A DNA stretch of 64,000 nucleotides from Actinomycetes bacterium (GCA_030614915.1 JAUXAG010000008.1:1-64000); one strand, 5' to 3'; counted from the stretch's first letter, positions 23,984 through 32,816 are shown. Notes: generated from the letters alone by a model not told the origin. Made by a program: numbers and translations.

Positions 23984-24895
23984 GTGAGTAAACTTGGTTT
24001 TAATATAACTTATTCAGTGATTCTTTTGTTGTTATCAAATAATACATTTTCTCAGCTAACTCAATACTCTCAGGCCGATAGTTCATTATTGGCAAGGCAG
24101 GCACAATTGAATCAGGAAAATAACGATTCAAAGCCTTTAGCGGAAACGGCAAAAGAAGACAAAGGTTACGAGATCACGTTTGAATCGCTCTACCAGTATG
24201 GTAATATCCGAGGGTTTCTGCAAACACCAGCGGGAGGGACGCCCGGTTCTTCCAGCGCGGAGAGACCTACTTTTAAAGAACTTGGCATTGATTCGATAGG
24301 AACGGTTACCGGCAAGCTGAGCTTTATAAATGCTGATTATAATATATACCTGGGCATGAATTACATTAGCATATCCGATTCAGCTTTACTTTCGCGGGAT
24401 CTAATAAGTAGAACTATGCTTTTCGCAGCAGGCTCTCGAGTCAACTCAGATTTGGAACTTAGCTTCTATTCTCTGGGGTGTCAATTTCGGAACTTAATTA
24501 ATATTCCCTCGGACTCATTTTCAATTGATCCGATAGCGGAAATTGCTTTGTTTGATTTTGGTTACCGTCTAGCCGGAGTTGGCGGCCCCGAGGTTTCGCG
24601 TTATTATTCAAAAGTAGGCGGGCGTCTGGGTTTAGCACTAAATTGGGACATATCAGAGAAACTGTTTGTTTCCGCCCAAGCATTGGCTCCGATACCTATT
24701 TCTAATACTCCATATATCTGGAGCGTGGACCTTATGGGGAAGTATCTGCTTTACAGCAAGGACGATTTGAGGTTGTTTTTTAACATGGGATTGATTTACG
24801 AAATAATTGATTATGAAGACAACCAGGAGCTTCCTAATCATATCAGGGCCGAAATGGGACCGATGGCTACAATGGGCCTTGCAATCCATTTCTGA
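23984..24895 (+). CDS. Probable outer-membrane beta-barrel protein of unknown function
   Basis: This 303-residue protein has a signal peptide (ITYSVILLLLSNNTFS) and then a polar linker. About 200 residues of alternating hydrophobic strands follow, ending in GLAIHF. A final phenylalanine is typical of outer-membrane barrels inserted by BamA. I do not recognise a family. The gene is clearly richer in A and T than its neighbours, with codons such as TTA, AAT and ATA common, which suggests recent transfer. GTG 23984 follows AAGGAGAA, and a well-formed promoter lies upstream. Function cannot be inferred from the flanking htrA-like and glycerate kinase genes. Confidence 0.7.
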   Translation: MSKLGFNITYSVILLLLSNNTFSQLTQYSQADSSLLARQAQLNQENNDSKPLAETAKEDKGYEITFESLYQYGNIRGFLQTPAGGTPGSSSAERPTFKELGIDSIGTVTGKLSFINADYNIYLGMNYISISDSALLSRDLISRTMLFAAGSRVNSDLELSFYSLGCQFRNLINIPSDSFSIDPIAEIALFDFGYRLAGVGGPEVSRYYSKVGGRLGLALNWDISEKLFVSAQALAPIPISNTPYIWSVDLMGKYLLYSKDDLRLFFNMGLIYEIIDYEDNQELPNHIRAEMGPMATMGLAIHF

Positions 24896-25033
24896 CACAG
24901 TGAAATCTGACTGATATATCCAGGTTTAGAATATCGACATGAAAACAAGGAAAGTGCTTTGTGCAAAAGTGGTGCAGCCAATTGGAGCGGGGCTGAGTGT
25001 GAACCTGAGCAGGAAATCCGGCGAGGCTGGGCG

Positions 25034-26200
25034 GTGGCAACGTTGAAAGTAGTACTGGCACCAGACTCGTTCAAGGAAAGCCTCTCGAGCGTGGAGGTGG
25101 CCCGGGCGATGGCCCGAGGGGTCAGGCGGGCTTGCCCGGATGCCCAAATAGACTCTGTGCCCATGGCTGACGGCGGAGAGGGTACGGTTGAGGCCCTGGT
25201 GTCCGCGACGGGAGGGGTTTATTGCCGCCGGATGGTGCACGACCCGCTGGGTCGAGAGGTGCAGGCGAGCTTCGCTCTGCTGGGCAAAGGCCAGTGGGCG
25301 GTCATAGAGATGGCCGAGGCCAGCGGGCTGGGACTTCTCAAGCCGAAGGAACGAAATCCGCTTCTGACCAGTACGCGGGGCACCGGAGAGCTGATACTGG
25401 CGGCGCTGGAGGCGGGCGTACAACGGATAATCGTAGGAATAGGCGGCTCGGCCACAGTGGACGGGGGCACAGGAATGGCCCGGGCGCTGGGAGTGCGGTT
25501 TCTGGACGGAGCAGGAAATGAATTGCCCGAAGGCGGAGGCAGCTTGGGGAAATTGGAAACAATAGATGCCAGCGAGTTGGACAAACGAGTCAAAGATGTG
25601 CGAATCGAGGTGGCATCCGATGTGAATAATCCGTTGGTGGGGCAGCGTGGTGCGTCGCGGATATTCGGTCCTCAAAAAGGAGCTACGCCAGCGATGGTGG
25701 AGCAGTTGGAAGCGGGGTTGGCTCGACTAGCTGAAAAAATGGCCGAGCAACTGGGCCAGGATATAAAGGGTGTACCCGGAGCAGGTGCGGCCGGCGGTCT
25801 GGGAGCGGGGCTGGTAGGGTTTCTAGCCGGACGACTAAGAAGCGGGGTGGAACTGGTAATCGAGGCAGTGGGCTTGGCGGACAGATTGGCCGGGGCCCAG
25901 CTGTGCATAACCGGAGAAGGTAAATTGGACTCCCAGACGGCCCATGGCAAAACGGTGGCAGGAGTAGGCAGATTGGCCAGGCGCCTGAAGGTGCCGGCGG
26001 TGGCCTTGGCGGGGCAGATCGGTCCGGGAGCCCAGCAAGTGCTCAGCGAAGGAATCGTGGAGTATCTCGCGATCAAGCCCGAATCGATGTCGGTCCAGGA
26101 GTCGATGGCCCGGGCGCCGGAGCTGCTGGCCGATGCGGCTGAAGAAGTAGTGAGAAGATTTATTGCGAATTCCGAATCAGGCGAAAAACGCCTACTCTAA
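25034..26200 (+). CDS. Glycerate kinase (GlxK/GarK family)
   Basis: This 388-residue protein phosphorylates glycerate to a phosphoglycerate and links serine, glyoxylate or sugar-acid breakdown to glycolysis. Family features are VVLAPDSFKESLSSVEVA at the N-terminus, PMADGGEGTVEAL, STRGTGELILAAL, IGGSATVDGGTGMARALG and GEGKLDSQTAHGKTVAGV. GTG 25034 or TTG 25043 is the likely start; the track's 24959 adds an implausible leader. Members of this family usually make 2-phosphoglycerate, but the position of phosphorylation is not visible in the sequence. It has no operon partner here. Confidence 0.9.
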   Translation: MATLKVVLAPDSFKESLSSVEVARAMARGVRRACPDAQIDSVPMADGGEGTVEALVSATGGVYCRRMVHDPLGREVQASFALLGKGQWAVIEMAEASGLGLLKPKERNPLLTSTRGTGELILAALEAGVQRIIVGIGGSATVDGGTGMARALGVRFLDGAGNELPEGGGSLGKLETIDASELDKRVKDVRIEVASDVNNPLVGQRGASRIFGPQKGATPAMVEQLEAGLARLAEKMAEQLGQDIKGVPGAGAAGGLGAGLVGFLAGRLRSGVELVIEAVGLADRLAGAQLCITGEGKLDSQTAHGKTVAGVGRLARRLKVPAVALAGQIGPGAQQVLSEGIVEYLAIKPESMSVQESMARAPELLADAAEEVVRRFIANSESGEKRLL

Positions 26201-26204
26201 ATTG

Positions 26205-26232
26205 TTGACTTTTGGACTCTAAGTGCTATTGT
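26205..26232 (+). promoter_or_regulatory. Putative promoter of the thi4 gene
   Basis: TTGACT, 16 bases and TATTGT lie about 95 bases before the start codon. The boxes match five and four of six. I looked for a TPP riboswitch in the leader and found only an isolated CTGAGA. Confidence 0.45.
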
Positions 26233-26328
26233 TAGTATAGATGTGCTGATCCCGGCCCTTGCCGGGCAATAATGGACCTACCGACTGAGACATAACCACA
26301 ATACTCAGCCAACGAAAGGACGTAAACC

Positions 26329-27165
26329 ATGGCAGGTAAAGACAACATTTTCAGCCCTTCCTCGGAGAAGGAGATCACCCGGGCTATTCTGGGGGCATTT
26401 TCAGCCGAGCTGGATAGCTACGTGGAAAGCGACGTGACGATCATCGGGGCCGGCCCTAGCGGGCTGTGCTGCGGAAGGGCCTTGGCGCAAAAGGGAATCA
26501 AGGTCCTGATCGTTGAGCGGAATAATTACTGCGGGGGTGGATTCTGGATCGGAGGCTACCTCATGAACAAGCTGACGATTCGGGCCCCGGCCCAAAAGAT
26601 GCTCGACGAACTCGGCGTTCCCTACACTGAGCATTCTCCGGGCTTGTTCGTGGCGGATGGGCCTCATGCCTGCGCGAAATTGATCGGGGCGGCCTGCGAT
26701 GCAGGAGCTAAGATCTTGAATATGACCAGCTTCGAGGATTTGGTACTGGCCCAAGACGGGCGGGTCAACGGGGCGGTCATCAACTGGTCGGCGGTGCAGG
26801 CTCTGCCGCGGCAGATATCCTGCGTGGACCCGGTGGCTATCGAGTGTAAGGTGCTGGTGGACGCCAGCGGCCACGATGCGGTGGCGGCCTCGCGTCTGAA
26901 GGAATTGGGTAAGCTGGAGGTACCGGGGTGCGGCCCGATGGCGGTCGAACGCAGCGAAGATGCGGTAGTAGCGAAGACCGGCTTTGTCTATCCGGGGCTG
27001 ATTGTCATAGGCATGGCCGTATCCAGCACTTACGGTTTGCCGCGGATGGGACCTACATTCGGATCGATGCTCTTGAGCGGTGTTCGCGGTGCGGAGCTGA
27101 TCGCAGAGCAGTTAAGTTCCTCCCAGCCGGGCAAAAGCGAACAAAGAACACCGGCCACGGTTTAG
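26329..27165 (+). CDS. thi4: Thiamine thiazole synthase, Thi4 family
   Basis: This 278-residue flavin-fold enzyme makes the thiazole half of thiamine from NAD and glycine. Family motifs are the dinucleotide fold VTIIGAGPSGLCCGRAL, YCGGGFWIGGYLMNKLTIRAPA, LVDASGHDAVA and the C-terminal YPGLIVIGMAVSSTYGLPRMGPTFGSMLLSG. Fungal and plant Thi4 give up the sulfur of an active-site cysteine and work once; archaeal relatives have a histidine there and use sulfide. Here the position reads SCVDP, with C165 at the critical place, so the enzyme may be of the suicidal or a mixed type. AAAGGA lies eight bases before ATG 26329. A strong terminator follows, so this is a single-gene unit. Confidence 0.9.
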   Translation: MAGKDNIFSPSSEKEITRAILGAFSAELDSYVESDVTIIGAGPSGLCCGRALAQKGIKVLIVERNNYCGGGFWIGGYLMNKLTIRAPAQKMLDELGVPYTEHSPGLFVADGPHACAKLIGAACDAGAKILNMTSFEDLVLAQDGRVNGAVINWSAVQALPRQISCVDPVAIECKVLVDASGHDAVAASRLKELGKLEVPGCGPMAVERSEDAVVAKTGFVYPGLIVIGMAVSSTYGLPRMGPTFGSMLLSGVRGAELIAEQLSSSQPGKSEQRTPATV

Positions 27166-27178
27166 GAAAGACTCAAAA

Positions 27179-27222
27179 AATCGCGGCGTTCCGTCGAAGA
27201 CGCCGCGTTTTCTTTGCGCCAC
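27179..27222 (+). terminator. Rho-independent terminator after thi4
   Basis: CGCGGCGT and ACGCCGCG form a perfect 8-bp stem around a 10-base loop, followed by TTTTCTTTG. It lies between two convergent genes and ends thi4 transcription. Confidence 0.85.
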
Positions 27223-27237
27223 TTAGCGCTGGGCGGG

Positions 27238-28200
27238 CTACCTGATCCTGAGGAGCCGGTGCATGGGGGTTTTGAGCCTTTTGCACTGCTGGGCAATGTC
27301 GGCGAGAAAACGACGCCCGTCCTTATAATAGCCGGCGGTGGGGCGCAAGCCAGCTGCCTCACGACACCAGTACCGATTCAGAAGCTCTATGAATAGCTCG
27401 CGAACGTACTTGGCATATATGCTAGCTAAAGCAACGGGCAAATGGCTCGCTTCGGCCTTGGCTTGAAAGTGGACCTGCCAGCTGAGGGAGTTCTTGCTGA
27501 ACTGATAGCCGCTGGTCTGGCGCGTTTCCTGGAGTATCCGCAGGTCCCAATCGGGGAACAATTGCTGCAGAAGCCGGCGGTAGCGTACCCGGCCTCCAAG
27601 TTTGTCGGCATAAATAACCAAGTCGTCCCGGGCGTAGGTCTTGACCAGGGCAGTAATATACTTTCCGACGAGACTGAATAATACCGCGGACTTGTTTCGG
27701 GTTTTTTCGGCCAAGTCGTTGTATCGACCAACCAGAAGGACCTGGCTTCGGGCAGCGAGAAAGGCAATACCGTTGCGCTCAGTGTCGACGCGCAGGGCGT
27801 TCAGGCAGGTAGCCAAGTCCATAGGGTCGGCAGCAAGGGGCAACCGGACCGATTGGCCCTCATACCAAGGGTAATTATTCATCTGCTGCTGACAATCGGC
27901 GCCCAGAGACCTGAGCAACTGGCTCAAATGGTCAGCCGGTTGGGCGAGTAAATGCATGAAAGTCAGGGCGGATCGCTCCAGGCGAACCAAACCGTCACGA
28001 CGGGTGAAGAGTTTTTTGCTGTCAGCCACGGCGAGTCTGCCGGAGCTTCTGGCGGGGTGGAGGGCGATACTGGCAGCCAGAACATTCCATAAGGATTTGT
28101 TAGATAAGGCTTTAGGAACAGAAAAGACCGTAGCCGCCGAGACCAACGGTCCCAGAAGTGGGCCGTAACCAGCTTCATCTATACCAGCTAGAACCGCCAT
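27238..28200 (-). CDS. RNase HII-like protein, long divergent form
   Basis: This 320-residue protein has the RNase H fold features of the HII/HIII group. GIDEAGYGPLLGPLV at the N-terminus matches the DEAGxGPLxGP catalytic motif. VADSKKLF supplies the next acidic residue, IYADKLGGR is a later acidic stretch, and ALASIYAKYVREL is the last HII-like motif. It is about 100 residues longer than ordinary RNase HII, with an insertion in the middle, so I do not call it rnhB. It may remove RNA primers or ribonucleotides. ATG 28200 follows GGGAGG; the track start adds 11 unlikely residues. It reads towards thi4, away from rplU. Confidence 0.75.
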   Translation of the reverse strand: MAVLAGIDEAGYGPLLGPLVSAATVFSVPKALSNKSLWNVLAASIALHPARSSGRLAVADSKKLFTRRDGLVRLERSALTFMHLLAQPADHLSQLLRSLGADCQQQMNNYPWYEGQSVRLPLAADPMDLATCLNALRVDTERNGIAFLAARSQVLLVGRYNDLAEKTRNKSAVLFSLVGKYITALVKTYARDDLVIYADKLGGRVRYRRLLQQLFPDWDLRILQETRQTSGYQFSKNSLSWQVHFQAKAEASHLPVALASIYAKYVRELFIELLNRYWCREAAGLRPTAGYYKDGRRFLADIAQQCKRLKTPMHRLLRIR

Positions 28201-28277
28201 TTGGCCTCCCAAAAGGACCGAAGGGGACGGCAACTAGAAAATGGTGAGCGTAAAACGGTCAGATCGCCGCTTTTCCC

Positions 28278-28305
28278 TTGCCTAGGCCTGTGGGGCTAGT
28301 ATAAC
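28278..28305 (+). promoter_or_regulatory. Putative promoter of rplU
   Basis: TTGCCT, 16 bases and TATAAC lie about 70 bases before the rplU GTG start. A leader of this length could hold a control site, but I see no clear one. Confidence 0.5.
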
Positions 28306-28373
28306 ATCCGTGGAGATTGGGCGAAGGCCCAAGGCCGGGATTTCGCAAAATAGACGCTTTTTTGGAGCTTGCG

Positions 28374-28694
28374 GTGTACGCAATTATAGAAAATGGCGGA
28401 AAACAGTACTTTCTTTGCCAGGGCGACGTTGTTGATATCGAAAGGTGTGAGCTCGCCGAGGGGCAGGATACTGTAGAATTCGAGCAAGTTCTGCTGATCA
28501 AAGATGACAAGGGAACCCATGTTGGCACGCCGATCCTGACGGGCGCGAAGGTCGTGGCCAAGGTAAATGGGCCTGTCAAGGGAACCAAGCTCAAGATGCT
28601 CAAATTCCGGCGGCGGAAAAACTCTCGTACGCACAAAGGACATCGGCAAGAATACCTACGGGTGAGGATTGTCGAAATCCATAGCGGCGCATAA
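28374..28694 (+). CDS. rplU: 50S ribosomal protein L21
   Basis: This 106-residue protein matches L21 over its full length: MYAIIENGGKQYFLCQGD at the start, the VLLIKDDKGTHVGTPILTGAKV middle and KFRRRKNSRTHKGHRQEYLRVRI at the end, which binds 23S rRNA. GTG 28374 has GGAG seven bases upstream; the track start at 28317 is too early. In most bacteria rpmA (L27) and often obgE follow directly. Here neither is present, and the gene is followed by a long non-coding stretch. Confidence 0.95.
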   Translation: MYAIIENGGKQYFLCQGDVVDIERCELAEGQDTVEFEQVLLIKDDKGTHVGTPILTGAKVVAKVNGPVKGTKLKMLKFRRRKNSRTHKGHRQEYLRVRIVEIHSGA

Positions 28695-29327
28695 CTACTT
28701 GCCGTAGTGGAACTTGTGCTGTTTTTCTCTCTAAAGAGAGTTTCTCGTACTCCTAGCTGGCGACCGTCATTGAGAGTGCCAGCGGACGCGCTCGAGCTAG
28801 GCCATTGGGCCCAAGAGTGTCTATCTGGCAGTTTTCTGCTGTGGGGTCCACTCTCAGATGATTTTCACCGAACCGTCAAGAGCCCAAAACGGTAGTAGTT
28901 CTGGCAGTCGCACGGGTGAAAGAGCTCGGATACATGCGGGGAGCGCGGATAAGATTTCGGAGGAGAAAACTGCCCTGGCAGTACTGATAATGACCTTGAG
29001 GTCGGACCAAAAGTCCAGAGGCAGAGAAAGGCAACATCCGGCAGGAAGTGCATATCGGTAAATATTTATGGTTTTGTCGGTTATGGCGCTTTTTTATCAA
29101 GGTCTTATAAACGGCAAACCGATATATTTGTGCAGGAGGAGCAGTGCCTGGGACAATGAGCTGGTTTTATCGGCGAGATAGGTACTGGCCTTTGGAGCTC
29201 CGCTGGGAGCAGATTCGGTTTTCCTAAGCCCGGCAAGCGTGTAAAGCTCTTTGGAACAAACAGATACGAGGGTATGTACTAACTGTATAGTGCCCGAGAT
29301 GATCGGGCAGTGAGAGGTACCTGAGCC
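28695..29327 (+). other. Non-coding stretch with several stem-loops between rplU and the export cluster
   Basis: This 633-base region has only short, unconvincing ORFs. It contains a TCTCT-AAAG-type hairpin after rplU, a CCTAGCT/AGCTAGG pair at 28752-28801, and a nested AGAGTG...GCAG-TTTT-CTGC...CACTCT stem at 28814-28854. GACCTTGAGGTC and GGACCAAAAGTCC lie near 28993-29015, and a perfect GCCCGA-GATGA-TCGGGC hairpin at 29292-29308 sits just before the Wza-like gene. Candidate promoter boxes near 29250-29275 are weak. It may hold an untranslated leader, a small RNA, or both. No known RNA family was recognised. Confidence 0.4.
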
Positions 29328-30794
29328 GTGTTTTATAGCCCATTTCGACTTATTGGAAGTGTCCGCCGACTAAGAAGCGCCGCTGGCGTGCGACAGGGGG
29401 TAATAAGGCTATGGTGGGCATTGCTTTGTTTGGCCCTGAGCGGCTGCGCTGGCTGGAGTGTTACTGACCCAACCGGGTCTCTGGGCCGATGGAAGGCCAA
29501 GCCCGTCCAGCAGCGGATCCTGCAGACACTCTCGGCGGCGGAAGAAACCACAGACCAAGAATTCGCCAATGCCGAAGACCCTACACCTGAGGATCTGCAG
29601 GTAATAACCGAAGATTATACCATAGGCCCCGGGGATGTGATTAACGTGCAGGTATTCGAGTTGCTGCAACCTGATATTCCATACGTAGAACAGCTCGTGG
29701 TTGACGACCTTGGCTTTATCATCATCCAGCACGTGGGGCAAATCAGAGCCGAGGGGCTAACCTCAGTGGAACTGAGCGAGCGGATCAAGGAAGTACTTTA
29801 CCCGAACATTCTCAAAGATCCGCGGGTTGCGGTAATGGTGCTTACCCGGAGGCATCGGACGTTCGCCATTATCGGGGCGGTGCGTGAACCGCAGCGATAC
29901 GCCTTGGACAAGGCTGACTATCGACTGCTTCACGCCCTGGCTCAGGCTCAGGATATCTATGATGTCAACATCCCTTATGTCTATGTGATCCGCCGACCGC
30001 CAAGAGCAGAAGTGGTTGAAGGTGTGGAAACACCAGAAGCAGAGCCGGGCCGCGCAGTCCCATCCCCGGTGGTGCCGGCCAAAGTAGGCCCACCACAACT
30101 CTCGCCGGAGGAAGAGCTGGAAGAATTGCTGAAAGCTATTCCCGGTAAGTCTGCAGGCAATGATAACGCGAATATGTCGAACGTCCTGCATTTTTCAGAT
30201 GTGTCCGCGGGGAGCAAGTCAAGCAGGCAGGCGGGGCGAGGCGAGCATAAAGATTTTGACTGGTCGGCAGCAACCAGCGGCAAGAAACTGCCCTTCGCCG
30301 GACGGGTAATCAGGATACCACTGAAGGAGCTGCGAGCCGGCAACGCCAACTACAATATCGTAATTCGTAAGGATGATGTGATCCACGTACCTCTGGCGGG
30401 GCTCGGGTTTTACTACATGATGGGCAACGTGAACCGGCCGGGAGCCTACCAACTTGGTGCAATTCCGGTAACCCTGACGCGGGCTATCGCCGGGGCGGGC
30501 AGTTTGAATGTACTGGCCGAGCCGACCAAAGTAGATATTACCCGGCGGATTGGCGAGCATAAACAGCAGATAGTGCAAGTAGACCTGGCCAAGATCTTTG
30601 CGGGCGTGCAGCCGGATTACTATATCAAACGTGATGATACAATCAACGTGGGAACGTCTCCTGTATCACCCTGGCTGGCTGTTCTGCGGAACGGCTTCCG
30701 GGCGACCTATGGATTCGGATTCGTTTACGATCGCAACTACGCGGACCGGGATCAGTTCCGGCCGTTCGAGTTGCCCAATTTGTTGTTCTGGTAA
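29328..30794 (+). CDS. Wza-like polysaccharide export lipoprotein
   Basis: This 488-residue outer-membrane lipoprotein should form the exit channel for an exopolysaccharide. The signal peptide ends in the lipobox LSGC (Cys near residue 40). The Poly_export domain starts at DYTIGPGDVINVQVFELLQPD and continues to VAVMVLTRRHRTFAIIGAV, followed by SLBB-type repeats, one near RNASYNIVIRKDDVIHVPLAG-like sequence and GNVNRPGAYQLG. A low-complexity insert rich in proline and glutamate lies near residues 225-310. GTG 29328 is the called start; a later GTG near 29389 would give a shorter signal peptide. It is the first gene of the exosortase cluster. Confidence 0.85.
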   Translation: MFYSPFRLIGSVRRLRSAAGVRQGVIRLWWALLCLALSGCAGWSVTDPTGSLGRWKAKPVQQRILQTLSAAEETTDQEFANAEDPTPEDLQVITEDYTIGPGDVINVQVFELLQPDIPYVEQLVVDDLGFIIIQHVGQIRAEGLTSVELSERIKEVLYPNILKDPRVAVMVLTRRHRTFAIIGAVREPQRYALDKADYRLLHALAQAQDIYDVNIPYVYVIRRPPRAEVVEGVETPEAEPGRAVPSPVVPAKVGPPQLSPEEELEELLKAIPGKSAGNDNANMSNVLHFSDVSAGSKSSRQAGRGEHKDFDWSAATSGKKLPFAGRVIRIPLKELRAGNANYNIVIRKDDVIHVPLAGLGFYYMMGNVNRPGAYQLGAIPVTLTRAIAGAGSLNVLAEPTKVDITRRIGEHKQQIVQVDLAKIFAGVQPDYYIKRDDTINVGTSPVSPWLAVLRNGFRATYGFGFVYDRNYADRDQFRPFELPNLLFW

Positions 30795-30857
30795 AACCGC
30801 TTCCGGGCAAATCTGATAACCGGGAGAGGCCCCACTATACGGAAGTGTGTTTATCCA

Positions 30858-32738
30858 ATGACTTCCAGCAAAGCAGAGCAAATTAGCGCCCTGCCGGATT
30901 ACCTGTGTAAGCGAGGGCTGATTCGGGCCACCATCTTCAGTCCGGCGAACAGCTGGAAGATGTTGCTTCTGGCTGGGGCGTTCCTATTGTTAAACCATAA
31001 GTATCTAGCCAAATTGGTGAAGGTATGGTACAACGAGCCGGATTGGTCACACGGATTTATCATTCCGCTGTTCTGCCTGTACTTTCTGGCCAGCAACTAC
31101 CAAAAGCTTCTGAAGGTGAAAGTCAAACCGGCTTACAGCGGATTGCTGCTAGTGCTGATGGGGCTAGCGATGCAGGCTCTGGCCTTCTGGCTGCGGAACA
31201 GCTACGGGGTGTACCTGGGAATGATCGGGCTGCTGTTCGGCATGGTTCTGTGGCTGGGCGGCTGGCAGGTGATAAAAATTGTGTGGGTGCCAATTCTGTT
31301 CCTGATTTTTGCGGTTAACGTTCCGGAAATGATCTACAGGAACGTGGCCTATGAATTTCAACAGTTCGCGGCCAAGGCGTCGGTGGTAGTACTGCAAGTG
31401 TTGGGGATTCAGGCGGACATGGCCGGTGAACTGGGGCAGGCGGAGACGGTAATCAGCATGTGGGACGCGAGGGGAAACATGCGTCAGTTGAACGTGGAAG
31501 AGGCCTGCTCGGGTATGCGTTTGCTGATGGCTTTCGGGGCACTGGCGGTGGCGATTTCCTATCTGTCGGACAGGCCGACGTGGGAGCGAATTGTTTTGAT
31601 AGTCTCCGCTCTGCCGGTAGCAATCCTGTGCAACCTTCTTCGAGTGGTTATTACGGGCATTCTTTATTATCTAGGGCATCCTAGATACGCCCAGGGCCTG
31701 TTTCACACCTTTACGGGCTTGTTAATGCTGATCCCGGCGGGGCTAATATACCTGGGCCTGGCTAAGCTGATGAACATGCTGGTCATAGAAGAGTACTCAG
31801 AAGTACAAGCAAGCGGGCAAAGTCAGGCCAACGCTCTAAAACCATCTGAATCTGAGAGTTCGCAGGGATATGGGTCTTCTGGCTTAAAAGTGGGCCAGTC
31901 AGCTGCGGTTCTCAGCGAGCAAAAGGAACAAGCTGGCCGACGTCCCGGCAGCGGTGGGACCTGGCGGCAGATCATAGGGGATAAACATTTCCTGGCCTGC
32001 CTGGTAATTGTGCTGCTGGCGGCGGGCGTGTTGCAGGGATCGATCAAGGCGTTGAAGGTTCATCTGCTGAAAAGGCCGGCGTGGCCGAGGGCGCCGTTGA
32101 CGTCGCTGCCCAGCAAATTGGGAAGCTTTGAAGCTGTAAGTTTTAAGAATTCCAAGACAGGCGAGATGGAAATAGACAGGGTATTACCCGAGGACTTCGT
32201 AGATGTCCTGAACACGGATATATATCTGGATCGCAACTACAAAGATTCTGACATAGCAGAAGGGCTGTCCTCCGTGGTGGTGTCGGTATTTTCGACCTAC
32301 TACACGGACAAGGCTGAGCTGGTGCCGCACGTTCCGGAGCGTTGCCAGGCAGCGGCGGGCTACACGCAGACAGGGTCGGAAACCTTTGAAGTAAAGGTAG
32401 CTGGGCTGGGACTGCCCGGAGATAAGCTGACGGTGCGGGCCAGCACTTTCGCCGGGACCGATACCAGAACCGGGCAATCCAGGTCCTTTCCCATCATCTA
32501 TTTCTTCGTAGCCAATGGCGAATACTTTGACGACTGGAAGCGGGTCCGCTGGCACTTAGGCGCACCGCAGGCTTACTTCTGGGACAAGTACAGCTACTAC
32601 GGCTTTTTCCGGTTGACTTTCCCTCAATCCAACGACAAGGCCGAGTGCATTGCGACGGCCAAGAAGTTTTTGAAATTAGCTTTGCCGGAGATGATTCGAA
32701 TTTGGCCAGACTGGGAAGAACTGAGCAAAGGACCGTAA
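30858..32738 (+). CDS. Exosortase fused to an EpsI-type domain
   Basis: This 626-residue inner-membrane protein should recognise PEP-CTERM tails, cut them and pass the proteins on for anchoring or release. The N-terminal 320 residues have about eight helices and the catalytic residues C217 in EEACSGMR, R262 in NLLRVVITG and H283 in LFHTFTGLL. A polar linker of about 60 residues and one more helix lead to the C-terminal EpsI-like domain, with LVPHVPERCQAAAGY as its signature. Exosortase and EpsI are often separate genes; here they form one protein. Two probable substrates are encoded in this window, at 10520 and 21203. Confidence 0.92.
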   Translation: MTSSKAEQISALPDYLCKRGLIRATIFSPANSWKMLLLAGAFLLLNHKYLAKLVKVWYNEPDWSHGFIIPLFCLYFLASNYQKLLKVKVKPAYSGLLLVLMGLAMQALAFWLRNSYGVYLGMIGLLFGMVLWLGGWQVIKIVWVPILFLIFAVNVPEMIYRNVAYEFQQFAAKASVVVLQVLGIQADMAGELGQAETVISMWDARGNMRQLNVEEACSGMRLLMAFGALAVAISYLSDRPTWERIVLIVSALPVAILCNLLRVVITGILYYLGHPRYAQGLFHTFTGLLMLIPAGLIYLGLAKLMNMLVIEEYSEVQASGQSQANALKPSESESSQGYGSSGLKVGQSAAVLSEQKEQAGRRPGSGGTWRQIIGDKHFLACLVIVLLAAGVLQGSIKALKVHLLKRPAWPRAPLTSLPSKLGSFEAVSFKNSKTGEMEIDRVLPEDFVDVLNTDIYLDRNYKDSDIAEGLSSVVVSVFSTYYTDKAELVPHVPERCQAAAGYTQTGSETFEVKVAGLGLPGDKLTVRASTFAGTDTRTGQSRSFPIIYFFVANGEYFDDWKRVRWHLGAPQAYFWDKYSYYGFFRLTFPQSNDKAECIATAKKFLKLALPEMIRIWPDWEELSKGP

Positions 32739-32816
32739 AGTAGGTCCGGGCATCGTGGGCGCCCCTGGAAACAAGGGTTTCTTTGAACCATTAGTGGAGT
32801 GGACGGATAAGGTTTT

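Noticed and set aside
23968-23991. Seven-codon ORF overlapping the GTG start of the beta-barrel gene
   Set aside because: It could be a leader peptide, but its start has no better ribosome site than the gene itself and there is no attenuator structure.
26233-26328. Possible TPP riboswitch before thi4
   Set aside because: Only an isolated CTGAGA is present; the other conserved parts of the TPP aptamer are missing.
28820-28845. Possible sigma-54 promoter (TGGCAGTTTTCTGC)
   Set aside because: The distance between the GG and GC elements is nine instead of ten bases, and the sequence is better explained as a hairpin.
28707-29100. Short ORFs of 60-75 residues between rplU and the Wza-like gene
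   Set aside because: No plausible starts, arginine- and serine-rich shadows of structured DNA, on both strands at once.
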